DNA from: Pseudomonas lundensis | Lineage (GTDB): Bacteria; Pseudomonadota; Gammaproteobacteria; Pseudomonadales; Pseudomonadaceae | NCBI RefSeq assembly: GCF_002269125.1 | Contig: NZ_NQKI01000001.1 | Location: 186,001-250,000, forward strand | DNA: 64,000 nt | Reading direction: 5' to 3' | Part shown: positions 18,629-27,809 of the stretch, in pieces | Layout of the letters: every line of letters begins with the position of its first letter | Position numbering within the stretch: the first letter of the stretch is position 1 | The notes under the pieces: generated by a model | Databases searched by the model: none | The model's input: the letters and a program-made list of their open reading frames with translations, nothing else | Told to the model about the DNA's origin: nothing | Program-made: the position numbers and the translations under genes

Positions 18629-19609
18629 GTGAAACTGTATTCTCCCCTACGCCTTCTGGCTGCTTTGTCCCTGGCAACTGCAAGCTTCTTCGCACAGGCT
18701 GCCACGGATGTCACTGTTGCCTACCAAACCACCGTAGACCCTGCAAAAGTTGCTCAGGCAGACGGCGCCTACGAGAAAGCCACCGACGCCAATATCAAGT
18801 GGCGCAAATTTGATAACGGCGCAGACATCATTGCCGCTATCGCTTCGGGCGATGTGCAAATCGGCTACCTGGGCTCAAGCCCGTTGACCGCTGCGATCAC
18901 CCGTAACGTCCCGGTCGAGACCTTTTTGATTGCCACCCAGATTGGGGGTGCCGAAGCGTTGGTAGCGCGCGACGGCTCAGGCATTAATAGCCCGCAGGAT
19001 TTGGTCGGTAAGAAAGTTGCCGTGCCGTTTGTATCGACAGGCCACTACAGCCTGCTGGCCGCGTTGAAGCATTGGAATATCGACCCGTCGAAGGTGACGA
19101 TTCTGAACCTCGCGCCGCCCGCCATTATTGCCGCCTGGAAGCGGGGTGACATCGACGCAACCTACGTGTGGGACCCGGCTCTGGGCACCACCAAGGAAAA
19201 CGGCAAGGTGCTGATCACCTCGGGTGAGTTGAGCCAATTCGGTGCACCGACGTTTGATGCGTGGATCGTGCGCAAAGACTTCGCCGCCAAACACCCTGAG
19301 GTCGTCAAAGCCTTCGCCAAAGTGACACTGGATGCTTATGCCGACTATCACAAAGACCCAAAAGCCTGGCTGGCCAATCAGAGCAATATCGACAAGCTGG
19401 TGAAGCTGTCAGGCGCCAAGGCGGCTGATATCCCGTTGCTGCTGCAAGGCAATGTGTACCCGCTAGCCACCGATCAGGCGGTCTTGCTCGGGGCGCCAAC
19501 CACCAAAGCATTGGCTGACACGGCGGCCTTCCTTAAAGAGCAAGGCAAGGTGGACGCCGTGCTGCCTGATTACGCACCGGCGGTGAACGCCAGCTACATC
19601 GCTCAATAA
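18629..19609 (+). CDS. tauA: taurine ABC transporter periplasmic binding protein TauA
   Basis: A 326-residue protein with a signal peptide (about residues 1-24, cut after 'AQA'). The mature part reads 'TDVTVAYQTTVDPAKVAQADG', as in TauA, and has the family's 'IGYLGSSPLTAAITRNVPVE' and 'ATYVWDPALGTTKENGKVL' segments. It binds taurine in the periplasm and hands it to TauBC. The start is the GTG at 18629 with GAGGAG about 7 bases upstream. It is the first gene of tauABCD and is separated from tauB by 27 bases. Confidence 0.93.
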   Translation: MKLYSPLRLLAALSLATASFFAQAATDVTVAYQTTVDPAKVAQADGAYEKATDANIKWRKFDNGADIIAAIASGDVQIGYLGSSPLTAAITRNVPVETFLIATQIGGAEALVARDGSGINSPQDLVGKKVAVPFVSTGHYSLLAALKHWNIDPSKVTILNLAPPAIIAAWKRGDIDATYVWDPALGTTKENGKVLITSGELSQFGAPTFDAWIVRKDFAAKHPEVVKAFAKVTLDAYADYHKDPKAWLANQSNIDKLVKLSGAKAADIPLLLQGNVYPLATDQAVLLGAPTTKALADTAAFLKEQGKVDAVLPDYAPAVNASYIAQ

Positions 19610-19636
19610 CTCACGCTTTTTCAGGAGTCGCCCGAC

Positions 19637-20431
19637 ATGGCCTTGTTATCACTGGAGCGCATCAGCGCACAGTACCCGGGGGCTGCCGAGCCGGTACTGT
19701 CGGATATTTCCGTCAACCTTGGCCCGCAGCAACTGCTGGTCGCACTCGGCCCGTCGGGCAGCGGCAAAACATCGTTGCTGAACCTGATTGCAGGCTTTGT
19801 CGAACCCAGCGGTGGACGCATCACCCTGGATGGCGCGCCCGTGCATGGCCCAAGTGCCGAGCGCGGAGTGGTGTTTCAGGATGACGTGTTGCTGCCGTGG
19901 CAAGACGTGCTGGCCAACGTGGCGTTCGGTCTTGAACTGGCAGGCATGGCCCGTGATAAACGCGAAAGCCGCGCCCGCGAAATGCTCGACCTGGTGGATT
20001 TGTCTGGCTTTGAAAAACGCCGGGTGTGGGAGCTATCGGGCGGTCAGAAACAGCGCGTGGGGCTTGCCCGCGCCTTGGCGGCCGACCCTCGCCTGCTGCT
20101 GATGGACGAGCCGTTTGGCGCCCTCGACGCCTTCACCCGCGAGCAAATGCAGGAGCTGTTACTGCAAGTGTGCCGACGCACCGCCAAACCGGTGTTTCTG
20201 ATTACCCACGACATCGAAGAAGCCGTGTTTCTGGCCACCGACCTGATCCTGCTGGCGCCCAATCCAGGCCGCATTGTCGAGCGCCTGACACTGGACTTCG
20301 GTCAGCGTTATACCGCTGGCGAGTCCGCCCGCGCCATCAAGTCAGATCCCCGTTTCATTGAAACCCGCGAACACGTGCTTGAGCGGGTGTTTTCACAACG
20401 CGGCGCCGCCCAGCGGCAGGAGCGCGCATGA
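19637..20431 (+). CDS. tauB: taurine ABC transporter ATP-binding protein TauB
   Basis: A 264-residue ABC ATPase with Walker A 'GPSGSGKTS' near residue 40, Q-loop '[16 protein letters not shown]', signature 'LSGGQKQR' near 135, Walker B 'LLLMDEP' and '[16 protein letters not shown]'. These are close to TauB/SsuB consensus, and context (tauA upstream, tauC and tauD downstream) settles the name. AGGAG precedes the ATG. It ends in a four-base ATGA overlap with tauC. Confidence 0.92.
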   Translation: MALLSLERISAQYPGAAEPVLSDISVNLGPQQLLVALGPSGSGKTSLLNLIAGFVEPSGGRITLDGAPVHGPSAERGVVFQDDVLLPWQDVLANVAFGLELAGMARDKRESRAREMLDLVDLSGFEKRRVWELSGGQKQRVGLARALAADPRLLLMDEPFGALDAFTREQMQELLLQVCRRTAKPVFLITHDIEEAVFLATDLILLAPNPGRIVERLTLDFGQRYTAGESARAIKSDPRFIETREHVLERVFSQRGAAQRQERA

Positions 20432-21267
20432 GCAGCTATGAATTGGTGAACGACGCCTCCCCGACCGCCGTGGCTCAAGCGCAGCGCCCGGTCAAACGTC
20501 AATTGAGCACGCGCTGGATCAGCGTATTGACACTTCTCACGCTAATCGCTGCCTGGTGGGCCGTGACGGCTGCGGGTTTGATTGAGCCGCTGTTTTTGCC
20601 ACCGCCGTCTGCGGTGTTGGAAAAAGGCGGGTTGCTGGTCACTTCGGGATACATGGATTCCACCTTATGGCAGCACTTGGGTGCGAGCTTGAGTCGCATT
20701 GGGTTGGGCCTGGGTTTTGCCATTCTCACTGCAATTCCGGTGGGCATTGCAATTGGTCATAACCGCATTGCGCGGGGGATTTTCGACCCGCTTATCGAGT
20801 TCTATCGTCCGATCCCTCCTTTGGCTTACTTGCCGCTGATCGTGATCTGGTGCGGCATCGGTGAGCTGTCGAAAGTGTTGCTGATTTACCTCGCGATTTT
20901 CGCGCCGATTGCCATTGCCACCGCCACCGGCGTGCGCAATGTTGACCCGGCCAAAGTGCGTGCCGCGCAGTCACTGGGCGCTACCCGTTGGCAACTGATT
21001 CGGCATGTGATCTTGCCCAGCGCCCTGCCCGACATTCTGACCGGCGTGCGCATTGGCCTGGGCGTCGGCTGGTCCACATTGGTGGCTGCCGAGTTAATCG
21101 CCGCCACCAGCGGTCTTGGTTTCATGGTGCAGTCGGCCGCGCAATTTCTGGTCACTGACGTGGTGGTGCTAGGAATTCTGGTAATTGCCATCATCGCCTT
21201 TGCCATGGAGATGGGCCTGCGCGCCCTGCAACGCAAGCTGGTGCCGTGGCACGGCCAGGCTCACTAA
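20428..21267 (+). CDS. tauC: taurine ABC transporter permease TauC
   Basis: A 279-residue inner-membrane permease with a ~35-residue cytoplasmic lead and six membrane helices. The ABC docking loop is visible as '[20 protein letters not shown]'. '[22 protein letters not shown]' is a hallmark of the taurine/sulfonate/nitrate permease group. Its start overlaps the tauB stop (ATGA), with CAGGAG just upstream inside tauB. Confidence 0.92.
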   Translation: MSSYELVNDASPTAVAQAQRPVKRQLSTRWISVLTLLTLIAAWWAVTAAGLIEPLFLPPPSAVLEKGGLLVTSGYMDSTLWQHLGASLSRIGLGLGFAILTAIPVGIAIGHNRIARGIFDPLIEFYRPIPPLAYLPLIVIWCGIGELSKVLLIYLAIFAPIAIATATGVRNVDPAKVRAAQSLGATRWQLIRHVILPSALPDILTGVRIGLGVGWSTLVAAELIAATSGLGFMVQSAAQFLVTDVVVLGILVIAIIAFAMEMGLRALQRKLVPWHGQAH

Positions 21268-21322
21268 CTGTTTCGAACTAACACGACGCTGATCAATCGG
21301 CGCGCTGATGAAGAGAATGACC

Positions 21323-22156
21323 ATGAGCCTGACCCTTACCCCGATTAGCACTGCCCTTGGCGCGCAGATTGAAGGCGTTGACCTGACTCAGCCGCTGAGC
21401 GTCGAACAACGCGAAGCCATTGAGCAGGCGCTGCTCAAGCATCAAGTGATCTTCTTCAAAAATCAGTCGATCAACCCGCAGCAACAAGCGCGATTCGCGG
21501 CCAATTTCGGCGATCTGCATATACATCCGATTTACCCGAATATCCCCGAGCAGCCTGAAGTGCTGGTGCTGGACACCGCCGTGACGGACGTGCGCGACAA
21601 TGCCGTCTGGCACACCGACGTCACTTTCTTGCCCACGCCTGCGATGGGCGCGGTGTTGAGCGCCAAGCAATTGCCCGCTTTTGGTGGCGACACCTTGTGG
21701 GCCAGTGGAATTGCAGCGTTTGAGGGGTTGTCCGCACCCTTGCAGCAGCTGCTGGACGGGCTGACGGCGACCCACGATTTCACCAAGTCGTTCCCGCTGG
21801 AGCGCTTTGGCTCGACCCCGGAAGACTTTGCACGCTGGGACCAGACGCGCAAAAACAACCCGCCCCTGTCGCACCCGGTTGTTCGCACACACCCAGTGAG
21901 CGGCCGTAAGTCGCTGTTCGTCAACGAGGGCTTTACCACACGCATCAATGAGCTTTCTGAAGCTGAAAGCGATGCCATCCTCACGCTGTTGTTTGCCCAT
22001 GCCACTCGCCCTGAGTACACCATTCGCTGGCGCTGGCAGGAAAACGACGTCGCCTTTTGGGACAACCGTGTGACCCAGCACTACGCCGTGGATGACTACC
22101 GTCCGAATCGCCGCGTGATGCACCGCGCCACCATTCTGGGCGATGCACCGTTTTGA
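21323..22156 (+). CDS. tauD: taurine dioxygenase TauD
   Basis: A 277-residue Fe(II)/2-oxoglutarate dioxygenase that hydroxylates taurine so that it splits into sulfite and aminoacetaldehyde. The 2-His-1-Asp iron site is visible as HxD in 'WHTDVTF' (near residue 98) and the distal His in '[10 protein letters not shown]' near residue 252; the 2-oxoglutarate Arg follows in 'RRVMHR'. Length is close to the E. coli enzyme (283). Of three in-frame ATGs (21308, 21317, 21323) the third is chosen for its AAGAGA spacing and for matching the family start '[16 protein letters not shown]'. It is the last gene of tauABCD. Confidence 0.94.
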   Translation: MSLTLTPISTALGAQIEGVDLTQPLSVEQREAIEQALLKHQVIFFKNQSINPQQQARFAANFGDLHIHPIYPNIPEQPEVLVLDTAVTDVRDNAVWHTDVTFLPTPAMGAVLSAKQLPAFGGDTLWASGIAAFEGLSAPLQQLLDGLTATHDFTKSFPLERFGSTPEDFARWDQTRKNNPPLSHPVVRTHPVSGRKSLFVNEGFTTRINELSEAESDAILTLLFAHATRPEYTIRWRWQENDVAFWDNRVTQHYAVDDYRPNRRVMHRATILGDAPF

Positions 22157-22200
22157 AGTGATGGACGCAGACACATCGCGTCACCGCGGTTTGTCTGGCG

Positions 22201-25137
22201 CTAGTGACGCCTGCTGCCATGGGGGTCGGTCATGAAGGGCCGTGTTTTCCGGGTTGACTCGGGAATGCTGACTTCCTGCAGCACAAAGTGGGACGCGAAC
22301 GGGGCATAGGCTTTCACCACCGCTTGGGAGAAACCGGCCGATTTAATGGTGAACGTTGATTCGAGCGGATACACCCGTTCGGCCTCATTGACCGGTGACA
22401 GCAACTCCATGGCGCTGGTGCCTTTCACGGTGAACATGACCGGTTTCAACGTCACTTTGCGCGTGTCGTACGTACCGAATGCAAATCGCTTGGCCACGCT
22501 CATCATGTCGCTGACGGACATAAATTGCTCGGTCCGCAGGATGTCCTTGTTTTGGGCATGCGCTTCTAGCGCTCTTAACCCCAATTCACTCACCTGTTGC
22601 CCCCTGTACGTGGTGGTTTCCGTGGTGCCGGGGTTGCGCAGAATATGTTGATTGAACAGTGTGACCGCACTTTTGCGCCCGATACTTAACGCGTCACTCA
22701 TTCCGGAGACATCAGGGTCAAAAGTGGTGGCATCGGATCGTTCCATGGCTGAATACATTGTGGGAATGTCCTCCCACAGCCTGGGACCAGGGTTGTCGGG
22801 ATGCATTGCAGGGTTGGTCAAATAGCGTGCCATTTCATTGAAGTAATTGGCAGACGCGATATACACCTCACCCAAACCTGCAAGGATATTGGCCGGCCTG
22901 GTCGCACCCAAGCTCACCGACTGGTTGTATAGATCCATTTCATCGAAGTTAAATCCTTGGGTTCGCAATGCTCCGATGATGTCCGCGTGAGGCCCTTGGG
23001 TAGAGCTGTACCGGTACGCAAACGTATCAAGCTCTTTGAGGTAAATGGCTGGAAAGTTCTCGCGCAGATAACGATCAAGCGCCTGCACCCGCGCTGGCCG
23101 GGTGTCGGCTGACACACCATTCAAACCATAAAGATCGATCCGGGAAACCGGGTTATTGGACACCATCGCGTAGCGGTTCAACCCGTCCAGGGTACCGGCA
23201 GGATCGGGACTGATCCAGCGTTGCAACCACGGTGCGTAATAACGCATCCCGTAGTAATACAACCCGCTGGCATCCATCTCCTTGCCTGAATAACGAATGG
23301 TTTTGTAGCGGGCTTGCAGCGATGTCCTGGCCGCCCACCAGGCAGTGGCGCCATAGGGGTAGTAACTTTCCTGAGTAATGAGCTGCGCTCGCCCATCAAG
23401 CTCCAGCGAACTGCTGCCTACAAGGTCAACCAGGCTGAAACGTATTTGAGTTTCAGGGGCAGTGCGTGCGCGCCCCTGATCCCATTGCAACACCCTGATA
23501 CTGCTCAAGCCCGCACTCACGCACACCACGTTCAATTGTTCACCGGTCGCACTGTCATGCCGGATCTCAAGGCCCGGCAAATACCGAACCATCCGGGTGT
23601 GCGTCATTGTGCTTGCCTGTGAGGTATGCACTTTTTGCACACGCTGCCCCGAGGCGTCGTAACGGTAGACTTCGTCATCGTTTTGGCCGTCAGAACGCTG
23701 CACAAACGTCACTTTGCGCAGTTGATTGGCGACACTCCATTGCAAGGCCTGCCCTGCAGACAACGCCTGCTGATTGCCATTCATATCGAACGCCCTTCCC
23801 AGCCCCGGTGTCGGGGGCGTCACGCCCGGGTCCTCTTGCAGCACGCCATGGTTACTGGCATCGGCCACTGCCATTCGCTGCCTGTACCCGCCCCCCGTAT
23901 TCACGCTGTGGCGCAACTGAAGCAAGTTGCCCGCTTCATCGTAGGCGTACACCTGTCTGTAGTTGCGCCAAACAGTGTCGTCCTTCATACCGAACAGCAT
24001 GCACGGCGGCAAAAACCGGGTAGCGTCGTTGTTCGCATTCTCACGGCCGGTGGCGTAAATCAGCTGATAAAGCGTGTCGTAACCATAGGTGCTGACGGGG
24101 TCCACTTGAGCGTTGAACGACCACTGCACCGGTTGGGCGCCGTCACTGATTTTTGTCACGTTACCGACACGGTCATATTCGTAGGCCAAGTCTTGCAAGG
24201 GATCCGTTGTCTCAGCTTCACGGTAGGCCAGTAATCGCTCCAGCCGGCCATCGGGCGCCGCATATTGAGCCAGGGTGCTGACGTTATTAGCGGCGCGTTC
24301 GGATTCCAGTTGAGCACTGGCGTTATACACGCGCTGACTCATCAGCACTTGCCGGCGCTCGCCCTTGAGGGTCAAGGCGTTTTCAAGCAACAGCCCGTCG
24401 ATGCCGTACGCCAAGTGCTGAGTATGCCCTTTGGCATCGGTTTGGCCGATTACCGAGGCAAACGCATCGTATTGCCAGGCCGTCACAAAGCGCGGCGTTT
24501 CCAACAGCGCGTCACGCTCACTGACTGCCTGCGGCCAGTCCACCGGTTCCAATGACTGGCAAAACTGACGCGCTTCCTTCAAAAGCTGACCCTTCAGCGA
24601 ATACTGCTCATAACGCAAGGTGCCGGACGGGTCATCGTGACGTATCAAGCGGCCGGATCGGTTGGCAGCCTGATCTTCAGGGGTCGTGCCACCGTACGTC
24701 AGGACTTCCACACAACGTTCCCGGGGTTCACCGGCCTCCCGTTCATGCCGGGATGTCAGCCTGAGCCATTGATCGAACACGTGACGTTGCTGGCTGCCTC
24801 GCGAGGCCCGGCTTTGCAAGACCTGCCCCGCCGATCCGCGCAACCACCAGCGACTGCCCGCGTCAACGCTGTAGCTGTGCAATGGCTGCCCGCTGAGGCT
24901 GTAGAGGGTGTTTTGATTAGAGCCGGTAACGGTCGCGTGCTGACGCTGCGTGTGCAAACGCGGGTCCCATTGCGCCAGCAGCAAACCCGTGGCACTCCAC
25001 ATCTGACTGCTGATACGGGGCACGGCCTGAGCGCGGGGTAAGGTTCGGTGATACGCCACCTGACGCACAGTCAGGGCGCGGGGGTCGTAAGCCGTGAGGC
25101 TCGGGGTGTGATGATGCAAAGACGAAGGCATGAGCAT
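22201..25137 (-). CDS. TccC/RHS-repeat toxin with C-terminal ADP-ribosyltransferase-like domain
   Basis: A 978-residue protein. Residues ~1-670 are the YD/RHS-type shell of insecticidal-complex TccC proteins: 'YDPRALTVRQVAYHR' near residue 17, 'YEYDRVGNVTKISD' near 319, and the conserved core end 'SGKEMDASGLYYYGMRYY' at 617-634 followed by 'ISPDPAGTLDGLNRY'. In relatives this shell encapsulates and self-cleaves off a variable C-terminal toxin. Here residues ~675-978 show the order of an R-S-E ADP-ribosyltransferase: Arg845 in TTYRG, Ser-Val-Ser at 874-876 in 'QFMSVSDMM', and Glu-x-Glu at 918-920 in 'NEAERVYPLESTFTI'. Arginine- or threonine-directed modification of a host protein is inferred. 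No TcA or TcB gene lies in the window and there is no room for an immunity gene. Confidence 0.85.
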   Translation of the reverse strand: MLMPSSLHHHTPSLTAYDPRALTVRQVAYHRTLPRAQAVPRISSQMWSATGLLLAQWDPRLHTQRQHATVTGSNQNTLYSLSGQPLHSYSVDAGSRWWLRGSAGQVLQSRASRGSQQRHVFDQWLRLTSRHEREAGEPRERCVEVLTYGGTTPEDQAANRSGRLIRHDDPSGTLRYEQYSLKGQLLKEARQFCQSLEPVDWPQAVSERDALLETPRFVTAWQYDAFASVIGQTDAKGHTQHLAYGIDGLLLENALTLKGERRQVLMSQRVYNASAQLESERAANNVSTLAQYAAPDGRLERLLAYREAETTDPLQDLAYEYDRVGNVTKISDGAQPVQWSFNAQVDPVSTYGYDTLYQLIYATGRENANNDATRFLPPCMLFGMKDDTVWRNYRQVYAYDEAGNLLQLRHSVNTGGGYRQRMAVADASNHGVLQEDPGVTPPTPGLGRAFDMNGNQQALSAGQALQWSVANQLRKVTFVQRSDGQNDDEVYRYDASGQRVQKVHTSQASTMTHTRMVRYLPGLEIRHDSATGEQLNVVCVSAGLSSIRVLQWDQGRARTAPETQIRFSLVDLVGSSSLELDGRAQLITQESYYPYGATAWWAARTSLQARYKTIRYSGKEMDASGLYYYGMRYYAPWLQRWISPDPAGTLDGLNRYAMVSNNPVSRIDLYGLNGVSADTRPARVQALDRYLRENFPAIYLKELDTFAYRYSSTQGPHADIIGALRTQGFNFDEMDLYNQSVSLGATRPANILAGLGEVYIASANYFNEMARYLTNPAMHPDNPGPRLWEDIPTMYSAMERSDATTFDPDVSGMSDALSIGRKSAVTLFNQHILRNPGTTETTTYRGQQVSELGLRALEAHAQNKDILRTEQFMSVSDMMSVAKRFAFGTYDTRKVTLKPVMFTVKGTSAMELLSPVNEAERVYPLESTFTIKSAGFSQAVVKAYAPFASHFVLQEVSIPESTRKTRPFMTDPHGSRRH

Positions 25138-25164
25138 GACCGCAAAAAGACAAGGTCATGCCAG

Positions 25165-25190
25165 CCTGAAGGCCCGGTAAGGCCGTCAGG
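25165..25190. terminator. hairpin between the TccC-type gene and the monooxygenase gene
   Basis: CCTGAAGGCC (25165-25174) pairs with GGCCGTCAGG (25181-25190) with one mismatch and a 6-base loop. It lies just downstream of the luciferase-like gene on the minus strand. No T-run follows, so intrinsic termination is uncertain. Confidence 0.45.
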
Positions 25191-25222
25191 TGGTCATTAT
25201 TTATAGCGCCGGGATGCGCGTA

Positions 25223-26227
25223 TCAGACTTGCTTCATCACCTGCGCCAGCAGCTCATAGGAATGAATACGGTCGGCGTGCTCATACAAATCGCAGGTGAA
25301 AATCAGCTCGTCGGCCCCCGTCTGCTCAACCAGTACCTGAAGCTTGGCGCGGATTTTTTCCGGGCTACCGACCATTGCCAGACCCAGGAAACTCATCACC
25401 GCCTCTTTTTCGTGAGGCAGCCACACGCCGTCCATGCTCTTGACCGGCGCACGCTGTACCAGACTTTGCCCACGCATCAACGCCAGAATGCGCTGGTAAA
25501 CCGATGTGGCCAGGTACTCGGCCTGTTCATCGGTATCGGCTGCCACCAAGGGGACGCCCAGCATCACATACGGGGTGTCGAGCACTGCCGAGGGTTTGAA
25601 ATGATTGCGGTAAACACGAATGGCTTCGTGCATCAACCGGGGTGCGAAATGGGAGGCGAACGCGTAAGGCAGTCCGCGCTCACCCGCCAGTTGTGCACTG
25701 AACAAACTGGAGCCCAGCAGCCACACGGGCACGTTCGTACCCGTACCCGGCATCGCAATCACCCGCTGATCCGGTGTACGTGGCCCCAGATACCGCATCA
25801 GCTCCGCCACATCTTCAGGAAAATCATCGGCGCTGCCGGAGCGTTCCCGGCGTAACGCCCGGGCGGTCATTTGATCAGAGCCCGGCGCGCGGCCGAGGCC
25901 CAGATCAATCCGCCCCGGGTACAGGCTTTCAAGGGTGCCGAACTGCTCGGCGATCACCAGCGGCGCATGGTTTGGCAGCATCACGCCGCCCGAGCCCACG
26001 CGAATGGTCGACGTGCCGCCCGCCAGATACCCGATCAACACCGATGTCGCGGAGCTGGCAATGCCATCCATGTTGTGATGCTCAGCCACCCAAAAACGGT
26101 TGTAGCCAAACTTTTCTACGTGCTGCGCCAAGTCCAGCGAATTGTGCAGCGACTGAGCAGCAGTGCCGCCTTCGCGCACAGGCACCAAATCGAGGGTCGA
26201 GAACTTGATATCGGACAGGGATGTCAT
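25223..26227 (-). CDS. luciferase-like (LLM class) flavin-dependent oxidoreductase, YhbW type
   Basis: A 334-residue single-domain luciferase-fold enzyme. '[19 protein letters not shown]', '[20 protein letters not shown]', '[20 protein letters not shown]' and '[18 protein letters not shown]' are the usual marks of the YhbW-like LLM group; FMN binding is expected. The substrate is unknown; the nearby sulfonate and taurine genes make an organosulfur role possible but unproven. The ATG at 26227 is chosen because GGAG lies about 10 bases upstream and the conserved barrel strand starts right after it; an upstream ATG would add 30 basic residues without homology. Confidence 0.85.
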   Translation of the reverse strand: MTSLSDIKFSTLDLVPVREGGTAAQSLHNSLDLAQHVEKFGYNRFWVAEHHNMDGIASSATSVLIGYLAGGTSTIRVGSGGVMLPNHAPLVIAEQFGTLESLYPGRIDLGLGRAPGSDQMTARALRRERSGSADDFPEDVAELMRYLGPRTPDQRVIAMPGTGTNVPVWLLGSSLFSAQLAGERGLPYAFASHFAPRLMHEAIRVYRNHFKPSAVLDTPYVMLGVPLVAADTDEQAEYLATSVYQRILALMRGQSLVQRAPVKSMDGVWLPHEKEAVMSFLGLAMVGSPEKIRAKLQVLVEQTGADELIFTCDLYEHADRIHSYELLAQVMKQV

Positions 26228-26443
26228 CAGCCGGCTACTCCTAGTGGGACGCAGGCTCAGACGCTCGCCAAAACCTGCCAGTGCTCTTTGCAATATGGGC
26301 ATATACCCGAGTTTCAATAGCAGACTATGAAATGAGCTACTAAAAAAGACGATTGGTCTGACAGGATGAACTTTAGTGCGCCGACTACCCTCACAACTTC
26401 ACACCAGGCGTGAAACCTTCACGCCGTTCTTCAGGAGGCACGC

Positions 26444-26875
26444 ATGAGTATTAAAAAGACAGCATCGGCTCATTGGGCAGGCGATCTTAAAACCGGCATC
26501 GGCTCCATCTCCACTGAAACCGGCGTACTGCGTGAAGCACCTTACGGCTTCAAGGCACGCTTTGAAGGCGGCAAAGGCACCAACCCCGAAGAGTTGATCG
26601 GTGCGGCCCACGCGGGTTGCTTCTCGATGGCCCTGTCGATGATTCTCGGTGATGCAGGGCTCAAGGCCGACAGCATCGATACCACCGCAGAAGTCACGCT
26701 GGACAAACAAGACGACGGTTTTGCGATCACCGCCGTGCACCTGGTGCTCAAGGCTAAAGTGCCGGGCGCCACCCAGGAGCAATTCGATGAATTGACCACC
26801 AAGGCCAAAGAAGGCTGCCCGGTCTCGAAGGTTCTCAATGCCAACATCACCCTCGACGCCACGTTGTTGAGCTGA
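26444..26875 (+). CDS. osmC: OsmC/Ohr-family peroxidase
   Basis: A 143-residue OsmC-type thiol peroxidase that reduces organic hydroperoxides and hydrogen peroxide. The two redox cysteines are present in 'AAHAGCFSMALS' and 'KEGCPVSKVLN', and 'GTNPEELIGAAHAGC' is the family signature. Length matches E. coli OsmC (143). AGGAGG lies 6 bases upstream of the ATG. It is monocistronic, divergent from the LLM enzyme, and followed by a strong hairpin. OsmC is usually induced on osmotic stress and entry to stationary phase. Confidence 0.92.
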   Translation: MSIKKTASAHWAGDLKTGIGSISTETGVLREAPYGFKARFEGGKGTNPEELIGAAHAGCFSMALSMILGDAGLKADSIDTTAEVTLDKQDDGFAITAVHLVLKAKVPGATQEQFDELTTKAKEGCPVSKVLNANITLDATLLS

Positions 26876-26893
26876 CCAGACGCGGCACGGTAT

Positions 26894-26923
26894 CTCTGCC
26901 CGCTCACTGTTGAGCAGGCAGAG
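26894..26923 (+). terminator. long hairpin after osmC
   Basis: CTCTGCC and GCTCA on the left pair with TGAGC and GGCAGAG on the right, 12 bp in all with one C-A mismatch and a 4-base loop. It lies 18 bases after the osmC stop. No T-run follows. Confidence 0.5.
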
Positions 26924-27045
26924 GCGACCTCAACAATGCCCGTCTATGTGCCCTGGATCAGTCCCGAGTGACGCCCGATGTGATCGAATCATCTCCGCGT
27001 GCGTCAATGCATGACTTTGCGCATTGCAATCAAGGGAGTCTCACC

Positions 27046-27279
27046 ATGAAACGTTTCGCTCTAGCTGTTATCTGCTGCGCCATGGCCACCACCGCGTTGG
27101 CCGCACCCAAGCCGTGTGATGAACTCAAGGCTGAAATTGAGGCCAAGATTCAGGCTAATAACGTGTCGTCCTACACCCTGGAAATCGTGACCAACGACGA
27201 AGTTCAAGACCAAAACATGGTGGTGGGCACCTGCGAAAACGGTACGAAAAAGATCATCTACCAGAAGAACGACAACTGA
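27046..27279 (+). CDS. DUF1161 small secreted protein
   Basis: A 77-residue protein: a signal peptide (about residues 1-19, cut after 'ALA'), then a ~58-residue mature domain with two cysteines ('KPCDELKAEIEAKI' and 'VVGTCENGTKKIIY'). This matches the DUF1161 family of periplasmic proteins of unknown function. AGGGAG precedes the ATG at 27046; an upstream in-frame start lacks a signal sequence. It converges with the next gene, the stops being only 3 bases apart. Confidence 0.85.
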   Translation: MKRFALAVICCAMATTALAAPKPCDELKAEIEAKIQANNVSSYTLEIVTNDEVQDQNMVVGTCENGTKKIIYQKNDN

Positions 27280-27282
27280 TCG

Positions 27283-27699
27283 CTACGGAATACAGTTGAC
27301 CAGCCGCTCCTCGGCCAACACCTTGCCCTCGGCGTTATAGAGCCGGGCATAGGCGTTAAACCCCAGGGAGCGTGCCTGCAACCGGTAGCGCTGCCCCGGC
27401 TGGAAATCGGTGTAATTGAGCGTCAGGTAACACAACCGTTCCTGCGGGTTACTGAACTGACTCATGCCCCCGATAAAGACCTCGTAATCGAAGCGCACCA
27501 TGAGTTCGTGGCTGCCCGGGGACACCTGAAAATAGCGGCCATCGGCCACGCGCTGATTGTCCAGTCGCTCCGCCATCACCAGCTTGCCCGTTTGGGTTTC
27601 AAGATCAACCCACGCCAGAGCCCGATTGTGCTCAGGTAAAGGCGTGCTGGCACACGCACTCAGCACACACGTGAGTGCTAGCCCTAAAAACGTCCGCAT
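27283..27699 (-). CDS. hypothetical lipoprotein
   Basis: A 138-residue protein with a lipoprotein signal: hydrophobic stretch then 'LSAC' with the lipid-accepting Cys at about residue 17. The mature part contains a beta-rich segment ('SPGSHELMVRFDYEVFIGG', 'RYRLQARSLGFNAYARLYN') like small envelope lipoproteins that carry a PEGA-like or DUF-type fold. I do not recognise the family. The ATG at 27699 has AGGAATAAGC upstream; the frame extends further but without a signal peptide. Confidence 0.65.
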   Translation of the reverse strand: MRTFLGLALTCVLSACASTPLPEHNRALAWVDLETQTGKLVMAERLDNQRVADGRYFQVSPGSHELMVRFDYEVFIGGMSQFSNPQERLCYLTLNYTDFQPGQRYRLQARSLGFNAYARLYNAEGKVLAEERLVNCIP

Positions 27700-27809
27700 G
27701 CTTATTCCTCCACTCGTCTTAAGTGCCAGCATAGCGCCGTTGCTGTCAGCTGTGGCGCGCCGCCCCTTTCAACAGCTAGGCTTGCCGCACTCTTTGACTG
27801 GACTGACCA

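Noticed and set aside
26968..27045. Longer N-terminus for the DUF1161 protein starting at 26968
   Set aside because: The extension lacks a ribosome-binding site and would bury a clear signal peptide; AGGGAG precedes the ATG at 27046.
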